A DNA stretch of 64,000 bases from Eucalyptus grandis (Eukaryota; Streptophyta; Magnoliopsida; Myrtales; Myrtaceae). Below are positions 20,656-33,417 of this stretch, piece after piece (within the stretch, counting starts at the first letter, position 1; each line of letters opens with the position of its first letter). The notes under the pieces are model-generated. The model had not been told where the DNA came from. It saw nothing but the letters and a program-made list of their open reading frames with translations, and made no database searches. Location of the stretch: contig NC_052622.1 of assembly GCF_016545825.1 (NCBI RefSeq), positions 45,283,263 through 45,347,262 of the forward strand, in the 5' to 3' direction. The position numbers were made by a program, and so were the translations under genes.

Positions 20656-23470
20656 AATATTGGCCTTCCTAGTTGACTTAGTCAAAGGAGGTGGGACCTA
20701 CCTTTAAGAAAAAAAAAAAAAGGAAAAAGGGGGTTTAAAAGTCAACGAAGCAGGCTTAAGAGGGAGACCGAAAGCACTTCGGGAAAAGAAGGAAAGAAGA
20801 AGAAGAAAAGAGGAAAGACGGCTTTGCGTGTTTGGGTCATGGGGATCTTACCAAGCCGCTAGAATTTAGGGCTAAAATTCGAAATTTTGGGAAATTTGAA
20901 TCACCTAATCCGATTTTTGCATTATCGATCTATGAAATTACATGGAAATAGAGAGAGAATCATTTTTGCACAACGGTTTAGTCAGAGCGAAAATTTAAGT
21001 TTTCGCAAACAAGTTTCATGTTGCATTTAGGCTTGCATACTCGCTTCGGGTGAGCGATTTATTGGCACATGAGAGTTATTTTGTTAGCGTTTAAACTTAG
21101 TTTAGCCGAACCGTAATTGAGATAGCATTTTACTTAGTTTTGATGTTATTTCTCACTTATATGATAAAAATGTGAGTATGTTGATTCGAGTGAGCCTTGT
21201 TATTTGGTTTTGGTGCATATCCAAGTGAGTGATACTATATCTTCTTTGAATTTGTAAAGCTTATGTTCTGAAAATTCTATGGATTATCTATAATATGAAT
21301 TATGAAATGGCATTTTTATTTCATAAAAGCTAGATCGAGTATTTATTATTCTTTGATTGTTTACGAATGTTTAGAAAGTGCGTTATGCAAAGTATTGTGA
21401 ACATGTATATGTGACTACTTTGCGACTGGTTTATGAAAGGGTTTACGACATGAAAAAGCAATAAAAAAATTGAAGATTTATTAAAATATTATTACAAATT
21501 ATTCATATCAACGTCGGTGGTGTCACGTTAGCCGACCAACATCTACATTGGTAAAATCTAGCTAAAGTTAGTTGGAAGAATTGAATTGGTAGCAAGTCAA
21601 AAAGTTTAGGACTAAATTGATTCTACTTCAAAAGGTTTATGACTAAATTAATATTATTAAAAGGTTTATGACTAAATTGGCAGCAAGTCAAAAAGTTCAG
21701 GACTAAATTGACACAAATACAATAGATTTAGGACTTTTCGGACACTTTTCCCTAAGTAATGTGTTTGGGTTAAATAATGTTAAGACTCAAGTAAGTAATG
21801 TGTTTGGAGTCAAACAATGTTACAACCCTAACCTGACCTGAAATACGTACACTAGTTATTTTATAATCGTTACCCAAACAATATTAAGGACCGACCCCAA
21901 AATAAACTTTTTTTTCACGTTCGAATCAAGCAGGGTCAGATAAGGTCAGATTGGGTCAGGTCTTATTGACACCCCTAGAAATAAAAACATCAGAAAGAAA
22001 ATAAAGTTTCACTTCCGGTGAATCAGAGTCTCTCTCCTCTCCTTTCAGATTTCTGTTGGGGTGCCTCTATTTTTTAGCTGCTATAGTGAACTAAGAGGCC
22101 ATTAGGGATCAAGTTGCTGCCCTTGCCGACAGTAGCATCTTCTCGCCTTCACACTGGAAGGCTCCATAACTGCCGATGTAATTTTCCTCATGCGATTGCC
22201 CAAGATGTGGAGGCAAACCGGACCTTGTTTGGAATCCGGAAGCTTCAATATGTGCTCCAGTGTTATTCAGCTGTTGTCCAGCAGACTTTAAACCTGGCTA
22301 CTCCGGCATTTCCTTTCTCAAAGCCACTAGTAACTTGATCTTAAGTTCTAATTTGGTAATTCTACGTTCTGATCCTGCTGCACGTAGCTGCTGTTAGCAG
22401 CTCAAACCCTGCATGATTGGTGCTACTAACTGGTTTAATAGAAATGCATTTGCTTTAATTGATTTGGAGTCTTATATGGATGGTTTTGGAGGAGGTTTCG
22501 GAGTGTTTTGGGGCTTTCCTTGCATTTTTGGGCCTGCTGTGAAGTGCAGCTTGGCTTAGGAGAGATTTTTGGATCTTTCGAGATGTTTACTGAGATCAGT
22601 TAAGCTCTTCTTGGGACAATTCTCTTCAAGATATTTCAGGTACTGATGGTTTTAAATGTAGCTATTGTGCTAGGGATGCTCTAGTGGTGTCATGAGATCT
22701 CCGAAGTCCTTTCGACGATGGTCCACGTAAAACGGGAGGGTATGGACCGGATCACAATGCCCTTTGCTCTTCAGTTGCACGAATTGAAATACCTAGCTGT
22801 CGTTATCATACTCGTGGCTTTTGGTGGGCAACCTTTTCCCTAGGCACCCTATCTAACAACGGCAGGGAATCGGGGAGGCGCAGAATTTCCTCGAGATCAT
22901 TGGAGACTTATCCGGTCATGTCGTAAGTGTTCGGGCAAAGGGCGAAGGACTATGGCTATCGAAAACATATTTCTCGCCTCAAAAGAGGCCTTGTTATTTC
23001 CCCCATGTTTGATAAAAGTCGAGAAAGAAACGACTAGTCTCTTGACGCACAATATAAATGATTACCCAAGAATATGCATTGAATCACCGGGATACAATAG
23101 ACGAATTTACGATTTTATGATGGTTTGAATACAATCACAAGGAAAGTACACAATCATAAGAAAAGCATTATTGTATTCAATTGTCTTTTCAAAATAATAA
23201 TAAGATCCTCTGTGTGTGTTATTTAGATGGAGAGGAGGGGGGAACGTTCTTTTGAACGTTCATTTCTTGTCTCTTAGTTGCATAATGAGGAATTACTCCA
23301 TCTTCCCTTAAGAGACAACCACTCGCGCCTCTTTAGAGGGTGCCTCTCAAATGCATCCCAGCATGAGCTAACCGGCGCCTTTTGAACACAAACTATCATG
23401 TGCGAACCACTGTAAATAACACTTCACAATTCAGCATTTTTTGTGAAACGATCACTGCACTATAAAATTC
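20656..23470. other. Intergenic DNA unique to unit A, repeat-like in parts
   Basis: No recognised gene. At 21,575-21,740 the phrase AGG(A/T)CTAAATTGA with AAAAGGTTTA(T/G)GACT recurs four or five times, a low-order repeat common in plant spacer DNA. At 21,925-21,975 there is GGGTCAGATAAGGTCAGATT with a following GACACCCCTAG, which resembles the end of a plant MITE. An open segment of 49 codons (22,694-22,840, containing MDRITMPFALQLHELKYL) is unassigned. The rest shows nothing I can name. Confidence 0.45.
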
Positions 23471-23947
23471 TAATTACCATAAACCGGATGCGTATTAAAA
23501 TTTGTGTTGCACGCAACAAAATAGACCAACTCATGGGCGATATCGGGATCAACCAATGATGGATCGACCCTCCATTCAACTTTTGATGTTCAACCAAAAT
23601 AAAAGTTCCATCATCCAAGTCCATGAAAAATTCATATATTATTTCGATAAATATAGGACAACAAAATTATAATTCAAAGTTCATTAAATCTCTTGACAAT
23701 TTCAACATGTAGATTTGAATCATTCTCGTTAAGTTGATCCTTCTTACTTCCGCAGAAATATAAATTTACAATTTCCTAAATCGATCAAATTTCGGGATAT
23801 TGCTTTTTAACACATAAAGCGCATGCCCTTTTACCTGTACTTCTTACAACACAAAGCATTAAAAGAAAAATAAGAATTTCTATCACCAATGGGAAAAGTT
23901 TATGCTGTCGTCGCTATTACTTTTCTAAGGAACTCGATCTTTTTTTT

Positions 23948-24552
23948 TTATCTTCGTCCCTCATTTGTATTTGCATTAACAAGTAATGCTTTCTTTCGAA
24001 CACTTCGCTCAATTGCTTTCTTGATCACCCCCGGATCCACGTCTCCCCTGACCTCCACCAATTGCTTATCTATGTTCATGTCCACGTACTCCACTCCTGC
24101 TCATTCAATTACTCAATTATTAAGAAAACACACCCAAAACGAAAGCAACTATGGAGTAATTACTCAATTATTGAGAGCTATAAGTATCACACGACTAAAT
24201 TAGGGCACAAGTTTAAAGAATTAACCCGGTAAAGTGACTCAATATATGCATATGAAAGTTCTATGAAGATTATGATTATCAGTTCCACTATGAGGTGGAG
24301 GGCGAAACTTCGACCTACCATCCAATTCGAACGGCACATGGGTTCGATTCAAACATGATATGGATAGTAGTAAAATACATTACCTTGTATCTTGTCTAGT
24401 TTCTTCCAAATCTTTTTTCGGCATCCGCAACAACAGTTGATTCTCACATGGAAAACAAGAGACTGGATCGAATATGTTCAATTACCATAAGATGATTTTT
24501 CTCGCGTAAAGTTTACATTAAAAGCAGCGATTGAAAGTATTACCGAAGACAT
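23948..24552 (-). CDS. HMA-A1: small heavy-metal-associated domain protein
   Basis: Three coding exons on minus: 24,544-24,552 (Met-Ser-Ser), 24,384-24,462 and 23,948-24,096. The frame stays open to a protein of about 78 aa. Exon 2 gives LVFHVRINCCCGCRKKIWK, where CCGC is the CxxC metal site of the ferredoxin-like HMA fold. Exon 3 gives the second half (GVEYVDMNIDKQLVEVRGDV then DPGVIKKAI). HMA proteins bind Cu, Zn or Cd through the two cysteines; plant HIPP members usually add a CaaX prenylation tail, which is absent here (it ends NEGRR). Splice sites are GT/AG and the start is shared by the paralogues. Its paralogue HMA-A2 lies just upstream in the same orientation. Expression is unproven. 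Confidence 0.72.
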
Positions 24553-25348
24553 TGGAACGGGTGCAGAGCCTTAAGGACCATAGGCAAGAAGGTGAAGCTC
24601 GAACGCAGGTGGCTTTGAAGAGGGACAAATCTCAATTGCAGTTAATTTAGAATGAAGTAATATATATATATATCAAATTGATCGAGAATATTCGATTTAG
24701 TAATAGTAAGTGTGGACAAGGAAAGGAAATATTGCGGATATAAAAAGTTGTTCATTGATTCCTTGATTTATCCTAGAAAACCCATTCAATTGGAGTTGCT
24801 GTAGAATGTTTGGTTTTTTCATGGGAACTTAAATAGGATTTCAGCAATCCAACAAGTCAACAAGTCTGGATTTGACTTTCCATTTTTGTTCTCAAGGAAG
24901 GATTCGATGTAATAACGCCCTTAGATTTTCCTAGACTTACCTTTGCCCCGTACGTATTTATTGGATGGAAGTATTCTCCGATCTAACAGAAGTTATTTTC
25001 CTTTTCTTTTCTTTTATTATATTCTTGCCCAAGTAGCATTTGCTTTACTTTTGTTTCTTATAAATTCGTTACTGCTATTTTTTACTGGAAAATGCCATCA
25101 AAAATTCTAAATTATATTTAATGCAACACTATTTCGCCAACTTTTTGGTGAGGTCGTTGTTAATCAAACTTGTACCGGTGGGACAAAAACTTTTATCCAT
25201 AACAAGATCGGCAATTTTATTACATGAAATCATGCTTGCAAGATGAGAACATGTACGCATGCCAACTCCGTCGTGGGAACTAATTATAAATGGCTGATAC
25301 CGATTGGGTCGACTCTTATTCCTTTTCATCTTTCCTTCCCCATTTGTA
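24553..25348. other. Spacer between HMA-A1 and HMA-A2
   Basis: No gene seen. It is colinear with unit B and holds, near 24,735, the empty site of the solo LTR found at 39,488-40,514 (GGAAATATTGCGGATA reads straight through). A tiny (TA)n tract is at 24,660-24,673. Confidence 0.6.
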
Positions 25349-25809
25349 TCACTGAACAAGTACTGCTTTTTTCTGAAGATGTTTATGAATTGCTTTCTTG
25401 ATTACCTCTGGATCCACGTTTCCTTTAACCTCCACCAACTGCTCGTCTATTTTCATGCCCACAAGCTCCACTCCTGCTCATTCAAAGAAAGCTTCTTCAT
25501 CATTTCAATCCACAAGCATCAAGATAACACGGCCAAAATGAAAGGGTACATCAAGTAATTACACGGCTAGCAGACCGAGTCTATTCGAATGGTGCATGGC
25601 ACCGGTTCGGTTCAAATACAAGAAACATGTAGCAAAGTACGGTTACCTTCCATCTTGTCTATTATCTTCGTGAGCTTTCGCCGACATCCATCGCAGCAGC
25701 CGATACTCACGCTGAACACAAGCTGCATACATCGACATCTCCAGTAAGATGGTTTTATTCATAAGAAGTTCACATTATAAGTGGCAAATCAAAGTATTAC
25801 CGAAGACAT
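25349..25809 (-). CDS. HMA-A2: small heavy-metal-associated domain protein
   Basis: Three coding exons on minus: 25,801-25,809, 25,647-25,722 and 25,349-25,473; about 69 aa. The metal loop reads SVSIGCCDGCRRKL with an orthodox CDGC motif. The second half is GVELVGMKIDEQLVEVKGNV followed by DPEVIKKAIHKHLQKK and a short AVLVQ end. It lacks a prenylation box. The coding signals (Met start, phase 0 and phase 1 junctions, GT/AG borders) are the same as in HMA-A1, so both descend from a local duplication older than the unit A/B duplication. An open frame continues the same sequence past the stop in another phase (see HMA-B2). Confidence 0.72.
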
Positions 25810-26574
25810 TTGAAACTCAAAGAGAGTTTGGCTTTGAAGAGGGACAAGTTGAAACGCAGCTCTCTCTCTTTATATAAAACTCAAATCCATTTAGAAATGG
25901 AAATGAGTCTTGAGAAGGAAAGGAAGTCTTGTGGATCTATACAAAACATTTCATTTTCGATTGGAATTAGGGTCGAATGTTTAGTCTTACATGGTTACTT
26001 TAAGTGAAGAATCTGGATTTGACTTCCCTTTTGTTCTCGAGGATCTGCAAGCATTACCTAATTTGCCTAGACTGGGCTCTACTCAGTACGAACCGAATTC
26101 AGGCGTGCGTATATACGAGTTTCGATATTACCTTGTCTTAAGACATGGTTTCACTGAAAACATTAGGGAATGAGCTTTGTAATAAATCAACGAAAATCGT
26201 TTTCGATTGAATGGAAGTTTCCTCCCATCTTGGCAAGTTATTTTCCTCTTTTTTATTTTTTATTTTGTTGCCCAAGTTGCATATTCTTTCTTTTTTTGCA
26301 CTTGCGCCAGAATTACTAGGAAAATATCATTAAAAAAAAAACCCTAAATTATGCTGGTCGTAACATAAAAATACTTTTTTTGTTGCTAAAATACTTAACT
26401 CGTATCAGTGCGACAATATTGTTTGTCCACCATAAAAGATCCTAAACTTTTGACTTTCCTTTTTCGTTCCACCAAGACCTCAAAACTTAAATCCACGGTT
26501 TTGATGATAAAAAAGAATTTGGGATATTGCTGTTATGATGGGATGATTTAAGATTTTCAGCAATACAATAAAAA
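25810..26574. other. HMA-A2 upstream flank and spacer
   Basis: No gene recognised. A CT tract at 25,860-25,870 may lie in the promoter or leader of HMA-A2. The rest is colinear with 42,550-43,430 of unit B. Confidence 0.5.
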
Positions 26575-27485
26575 TGGAAAATTCCAACTAAAGGCCAAAA
26601 GTACATTTATTTTTCAAATGAAGACCTAAAGTGGACATTGTGTCAAATAAGAACTTGAAATGACAATGTCAGTCTCAAATAAAGGTTTGAAGTGGCCATG
26701 GTAATTTCAAATAAAGGCTTGACTCTGCAATCATTGGCCGGCTAAATATTCTAGCCCGTCAAGGGCGTCCAAATACAATTTTTTTAATTTTAATTTTTAA
26801 TTTTTAATTTTTTAATTTTGATTTTTTAATTTTTTTTTTTTAATTTTTTTTTGCTTTCCGACAAGAGCCTACAAGCCCTCGCCTAGGGCCAGTGAGGGTT
26901 GCCTCTCCCAAGCAAGGCCGTCCCTCGCCAACCGCTGGCAAGGCAACCTTGATGAACTAGCACCAGTATCAATAAAAGCAATAACCATGATTGGTTTAAC
27001 AAACTTGGAGGTGAAGATTTTAACAGAGAAATGAGGAAATAGACTTGACTTGAATATATACTGGGCTCTTGTTCCATAGAGAAAAGAAATATATGAAAAA
27101 CATCTTCAAGAAGGAGGCCTGGCCTCACCCAAGATGTCGTCACGAAGTCTATCTATTTATTTAGTTATTCAACTAAACTTAAACCAATGACCCTAAGTGA
27201 GGCTGTCCCTCACTTGTGGCATCGAGTGAGGGTGCCAACCTTAGTAAAGAAGAAAGAAAAAACCATAAAAAGTTAAAGGACAAAAATGCCCTTGAACAAC
27301 CCAAAAGTCGAACCATTTTTGAAACAACATTGCCATTTTCAAGTTTTTATTTAAAACAAGATTCACTTCATATCTTTATTTAAAATAATGATGACACTCT
27401 AAGCCCTTTTTTGGAAATAGAGTTCATTTTATGCCCTTAATTGAAAAAATAAAGGTACTTTCAGCTCTTATTAGGAATTTTTTCT
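26575..27485. mobile_element. Fold-back / long-TIR non-autonomous DNA element, copy A
   Basis: The left arm (26,575-26,760) reads GGAAAATTCC ... GTACATTTATTTTTCAAATG, and the right arm (about 27,300-27,485) is its imperfect reverse complement (CAATTGAAAAAATAAAGGTAC read back). Within the arms a unit of about 36 bp, TCAAATAAAGG(T/C)TTGAAGTGG with variants, repeats about four times. The middle is AT-rich with no transposase. The unit B counterpart is at 43,430-44,190 at the same relative place, so insertion predates the duplication. Confidence 0.65.
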
Positions 27486-27975
27486 AATAAAAGTTTGGTT
27501 TTTTAATAGCTATTAATATTATAGCGAGCAAATGAGCTAAGATGGTCTTTAAACATTAATCATTCTCGTCCATTTTCAAACGGCACAAACAAATACCGAC
27601 CGTAGGTTAAATTGTCAGTGGCTAGTGAAAAAAAAACAGGCACAAACAAATGAAATTGTCGGAACGTATTATCCCAGTTTCATTATCTATTCCATTCTGC
27701 ACGTGTCACTTGTTTGTTTGCCCGGCAAATTCGTCGTGCACGTTGGGCACGTTGTCAGCCGTCAAATTGCTCGCGATTTATCGTCGACCGTTGATTGAAA
27801 TGATAACGGAAGCATGTCGGTCGTGGACAAAGCCCAGGAGCCTCTAGACCGACTCTGCTCTTGATTTCTCCGTCAGCAAGAACAGAAGCAACAGAGTTCC
27901 CATTTCGACCAATTCCACATCCCGTGGAAGCTCCACGCCACCTCTCCATTGAAGAAGAAGGAGAAGGAGAAGGCC
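27486..27975 (+). promoter_or_regulatory. DLH-B upstream region
   Basis: From about 27,690 it matches the DLH-A and DLH-C upstream regions, including CATTCTGCACGTGTCACTTG and GTCGTGCACGTTG. Copy B carries a small duplicated GGGCACGTT. The last 30 bp are the purine-rich GAAGAAGGAG leader. Left of 27,690 I see only AT-rich spacer. Confidence 0.5.
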
Positions 27976-30900
27976 ATGTCAGAGACTCAGTGCTGTGAGA
28001 ACCCCCCGACGCTGAGCATCACGAGTGTCGGAATCGGATGTGTGGCAGAGATCGGAGGCTTGAAAGCTTACATCACCGGCCCCCCTGATGCCAAGCTCGC
28101 CGTCCTCCTCGTCTCCGACGTTTTCGGTACAATTCCCTTTCATGGTTGCTCGCTCTATGCAAATTTTCTCTCGATTTCCGAATCAGCCTTTGCCTTTGTG
28201 GTTGTTCCAGTTCTATCGTTAGATAAAAATCTGGCTTTTTTTTCTTGTTTTGGGCGGTGGGGGTTTGGGGAAGGGAGCGGGAAGGAGAGAAGAGCATTTC
28301 TTTTCCGGACTCGATTGCTTCAAGCAGAATGTAGGACTTCTTTTGGGTCTCAATACTGTCACGCCTCTGCATAAAGTTTGTTGATTTGTTGCGAAAACTC
28401 TTGAGCTAAGCATGTGTTGCAGAAACCCACGTTTCTCGAGTCGTTGGCAATGACTGGGTGAGTGGAGGAGAAACGGGAAAAAAGGAGGATTATTTTTGTT
28501 TTACTCTGCTCTGTGAATGCTCTCTGCTCTGGCCAGTCAAGTTCATGCATGTTCCACTTTTAATGGAGTTTGAGCTTATATTTCTCTGTCTTGATTCTGA
28601 TATAACTCGTTCTGTGTTTATTTTTATGCAGGTTATGAAGCACGAAAGCTGAGGTAAGCCATCATCCAATCCCCTCCCACCGGCTGGAATTAGAGAACAA
28701 TACCTCTCCATAACTCCAATTGGTCAGCTAGTGTTGAGTCTTGTCCATTTTTGCACTTATGCGCGCTTGTTGTAACATATCTATCTAGCTACGTTTACCG
28801 AAAGCGACTTTGCTCATGTTAGATTTCATTTCTGTAGTCTTTGATTATCAGGCAATGTTATTATTTCGATTTATTGTAGTTCTCTTTGACAAGGAACAAA
28901 TGCTTGTAGGAATTCATCGATCAAGTTGCCTGATATGTCATAAATTGACAGAGATGTCGGACTGGGGCCAACTTTATCGGCGACTGAGTTGACGAAATAT
29001 TTGTGAACCTAAACGGATATTGTGCTAATGAACTACATGTTGTAATTTTAGACTCAAAATCAGCTTTTACTTTTATTTCACTGATGAGTTCCTTCCAGAA
29101 AAGGTTCGCATGGAAAGTTTTCATCAGAATTAGGTTTTTGTGCAAGAAACTGCCCCCATTTATTGACACTAACAGATTCTAAGTGGACGAACTCGAGCAA
29201 AGCAAACAGAATAATCACTACTTATGAGTTTTATCATGAGCAACTCAAAGCAACTTCATGAAGAAACTATGTATTTAACGTTAGTGACCTCATTGAATGG
29301 ATTATGTTAATTTCTCCTTCAATCTGATCAATTGACATCTCGAGTCCTCTTGTATTTGTTTTTGCTGATGATTGAAGGGAATTGGCTGGTTGTCTGCTCT
29401 GTCTCCCCTCAAGTTTTTGCTTATTTGGTCTGATCATAAACTCTAAATACGTAAGGCATTTCTCAGAATGTTCTTAAAGTAAAAGATGCTGGCTTCTAGT
29501 GGCTTGTGTTCAATCAATCCTCACACAATTTAAGCGAAGAAATCCTCCAACTTTTTCAAAACAAAAGATAGTTGGTGCCAAACTCTTTGGGTAATTTCTC
29601 TGCACGTTAGATGATAATGATATCTAAAGGGGGTGCCAGTGTTTCATGAAATTGCTTCATCTGAGATGCTTTTACACGATATGTTATGATCCTTTTCTGA
29701 GTTCAGTGGTCCTGACAATATAATTTGAATATCCTCTTGCTGTGAAGCTTTTAGCTTATACTTATTGTAGATGCTTCCTATTGCTCAAGTGCAGTTTTCT
29801 GGATTTTCTCATTGATAGATCTGCATCATCACTGAATTCTTTATCAAAGACAGCATTTTAATCTGCATTTATTAGCTTTTCAAATTTTGCAAGTGACGAC
29901 ATATTGAGTGTTATTTTGCTGCATATAGCAATGCTGAACATGCCAATGATTCTTTACATACTATATAAACTTAACCTTGTATGCTTGTGATTTCAAGGAA
30001 GCTTGCAGACAAGGTGGCCTCTTGTGGATTCTATGTGGTGGTTCCAGACTTCTTTTATGGAGATCCCTATGTACCTGATAATCCTGAGAGGCCTATTGCA
30101 GTGTGGAGACAATCTCATGGAACTGTACGCTTTAATTTTCAGTTCAAGTCTCTATCTGTTTAAGGGTCTTCCTATACCTAATGAAACTTATGAGACATTT
30201 ATGTTTTCCATTGCGTGTTTTTCCTACTTATAAATTAGTGGTTTTCTTGGATTTCAATTTTCTCAATTTACATATGGATTCTACTTATATTCTTTCTTCT
30301 GTAAGAGAGCTAACCCTGAAAGTTCTGCTACAGAAGTATTTTTGTCATATTACTTGCCATTCTTGTATAGGTAAAGGATTTGAAGATGCCATAAGAGTTG
30401 TTTCTGCACTGAGAAGTGAAGGTGTATCTGCCATTGGAGCTGCAGGATTTTGCTGGGGTGGTGAGTCTTCTTGTTGCCTTGTTCCACAAGTTTTATCCTG
30501 ATGTGTTCCTCCAAATATTCTGGATAAAACTCTTAACTTTGATGTTTGATTATCAGCAAAGGTGGTTGTGGAACTAGGGAAGTCTGATTACATTCAAGCT
30601 GCGGTTCTGCTACACCCTTCACGAGTCACTGTGGAGGATATTAAGGGCGGGTAAAGCCAAGCAAAGAAGCAGAATCCACATTTTCAGCAAATTTAGCCTA
30701 AAATAGTCCATGCATTTGTGCTCTTGGGTGTTTTCTTGGATGAAACAAAGATGTCATTGTTGTTAAACAAACTAGATTGCCTGACATGGGTGATCTTATC
30801 CTATTGATTTGCATATGGTAATGACAGACGTAATTGTTCGGTTGACTAGTTGAGAGCCCTCGTTTTGTGTCTGAAGAACTGAAGCTTTTAGAGGAGTAGG

Positions 30901-31764
30901 TAGTAGTTTACCTAAAAGCCGGAGAATCTTGAGATGGCAAAATAACTTTCTGCCATCATTTTTACAATAACTAACTTTCAGCAGTTATCTTTTAAAAGGT
31001 CTTGATTTTATTACGTAAGTGAATATGGTTACAGACTTTGGTCTCAAAAGTTTGGCAGAGAAATTGACATTATGTTTTGCTTTACATTGACTAAGAAAAC
31101 CAGCCAATACTTCGTTGCGTGTATATTAAGTGGGAGCTTTCTTCACTCAATGATAGAATGTACAGCTAGAGGCTCCATGTCATTGTCATGGACAATCTCA
31201 CGTGATAAATTTGTAATGATGATGCTTATGGATATCAGAGAATATAAGCAATTTCACATGATCACTTAGAAGTTATGTAGGTGGTGATCTAACGCTGTTA
31301 TTTTCAGAGGTCAAGGCTCCCATAGCTGTATTGGGCGCTGAGTACGACAAATTGTCTCCACCAGAGCTTCTCAAGCAGTTTGAGGAAATCTTATCCGCTA
31401 AACCGGAGGTAAACATCTCCATCCCTGCTGTTAATGCCCGTGTTTGCATTCTAAGTACTATACTTTATGCTTTGAGATCACTTCCTTGAACTCGTATACT
31501 TTGAGTGCCCCTCATGAAATGGAGTTAAGCAGTAAGAGTACGCTCACGTGAACTGGGAAATTGCTCTCTATGGGTCATAAACGGACATGAATCTGAGGCT
31601 GCGAGATCTGTTACCTTCTGCAGGTCGATGGGTGCGTCAAGATTTTTGCTGGGGTGGAGCATGGTTGGACTGTGAGGTATAAAGACGAAGACGCAGCAGA
31701 GGTGAAGTCCGCTGAAGAAGCCCATAAGGACATGCTGGACTGGTTCAATAAGCACTTGAAGTGA
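27976..31764 (+). pseudogene. DLH-B: dienelactone hydrolase-family gene with frameshift
   Basis: All seven exons are present: 27,976-28,126; 28,632-28,653; 29,998-30,124; 30,371-30,460; 30,557-30,646; 31,308-31,408; 31,624-31,764. The family is the alpha/beta hydrolase DLH group; the nucleophile elbow GFCWG is in exon 4, the aspartate (GAEYD) in exon 6 and the histidine (GVEHGW) in exon 7. Exon 4 is 90 bp against 91 bp in DLH-C: after the acceptor TATAG, copy B has GTAAAGG where copy C has GATAAAGG. The loss shifts the frame and brings a stop (TAA of GCCATAAGAG) within 30 bp. The exon 5 donor is GC instead of GT. A sequencing error or an unusual splice could rescue it, so pseudogene is likely but not certain. 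Confidence 0.75.
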
Positions 31765-33417
31765 AGATGAACTTGGTCACCTTCTACTGTGTCTACATAT
31801 CCAAGGAAGAGAATGACAAAGCACGACCGTTCCTTGCAGTGGCGGCCTATCTTCTGATGGAGTTGAACACTGATTAGGAATGTATTCCTTATGCAGATGT
31901 AACTTAGCTTAGAATAAACAGAGCCTGGCCTTTCGTGTCTTGAGATAGATGGAAGAGCTTTGTGAGTTCTTTGAGTTTGCGAAGGGGCATTGCTCACTCT
32001 CTTGTACATAGCATGTAGTGCCTGGGTAAACTAAAACCTGTATATTTTCCTACCATGTAGTATCTGTGAGCATATAAATTTATAGGTTGTGGTAATATTT
32101 GTACAATGTTGATAAGCACGCAAAGATTACTGACGTGCACAAAACTCCTTTGTTGGTCCAACCACAGTGCGAGGCTTCAAAGGATCTAGATTGATTCACT
32201 GTTAAGATTGATCACTGAAGAATTTATAGGGCAGGACGCGATTTTTTTTTAAAATTTTTTTAATTTTTTTAATATTGGTAAATGTTTTAAATAAATTTAG
32301 TTTTAAATTTAATTTAATTAATTTTTATAATAATTTTTATCACGTCAATATCAAAACGACGTCGTTTTTGCATTGTTCAGTCATGTCGGCGTGCAAAACG
32401 ACGTCGTTTTGCACTTACTCGCTGGAAAATTGCTACGTTAGTATTTTAGCCGATTGGCACTTAAGTAATTCATTTTGCTTCGATTTTAGTATTTAAATGT
32501 TATTTTCCTAACTTTTAATACTTAAGTATCCCTCCGTTTAAGTTTTGGCACTTGGGTGTACTTTTGCCGCTTATTATTATAGGTAATGTAGTTCTGATGG
32601 GATCTTGGGATTGGACCCCCATGAGAGCCACTTGCCGGTTCGTATCATGTTTGCAACTTTGTGATGATCGTCCGCTTTATTTTAAGTAGACAGATAAGTA
32701 GTCCTGTGCATTTCATCATCCAATCCACATCCAACTAGCGAGGTGGCATGTTAAAATTGTTTCGTTCAACTTATGAGCTTATAACTAGGTCGGGAACATC
32801 AATGGCAGTCGGAACCAATTGCACACAAAAGAAATGGTACAGTATGTACCTAACCTGGTTAGACTTGGTTGTGGGAAAGAAGGACAACCAGCCATCAAAC
32901 GCGTTCGTCATTTCTCGGAGAAAAGGAACAAATCCTTAATAAGAAATTGGATGATGGCTTCTGAAATCATTCCTTTTTCCCTGTCAGACTTTCAGATTCA
33001 TTCCATTTAAGTGCCTTACGCAATTTAATTGAATTGTATTGGTTGTCTGCAGTAAGTTCCAATCAAACGAGCTTCCTCTGTGAGTTCAGAGTAAGGTGAA
33101 AACTAAAGAGAGAGATTACTAGACTGCTTATGCAACTGCAATGTCTCTACACACGTGCGCTTCCCCCGTTAATCCAGAGCATGCTAACCTGGAAAGTCCA
33201 GTAAGAAAGAAGAGCACAACCTGGGAAATAACCAAAAGAAGAAAAAGTACAAGCAGATCCTCAAAGAAGAGAAATTACAAGCAAATCCTCAAGAAGAGCA
33301 CAACCTGAGAGAAAAAAGGAAAGAGAAATTACAAGCAAATCCTCTCTGACAAAGCGATCTCATTCTTGGGAAAACTATATGCAAACAGGGCAAGGCGAGT
33401 TGTCTCTATCCTCTCAC
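31765..33417. other. Convergent spacer between DLH-B and TNL-B
   Basis: It holds the DLH-B 3' UTR, then an AT-rich stretch (32,240-32,340), then two palindromes with the core AAAACGACGTCGTTTT. From 32,650 on it is colinear with 7690-8165 of unit A and merges into the TNL 3' flank. No gene recognised. Confidence 0.5.

Noticed and set aside
26883..27143. 86-codon minus frame
   Set aside because: It lies inside the fold-back element, has no homologue I recognise and is not conserved in copy B.
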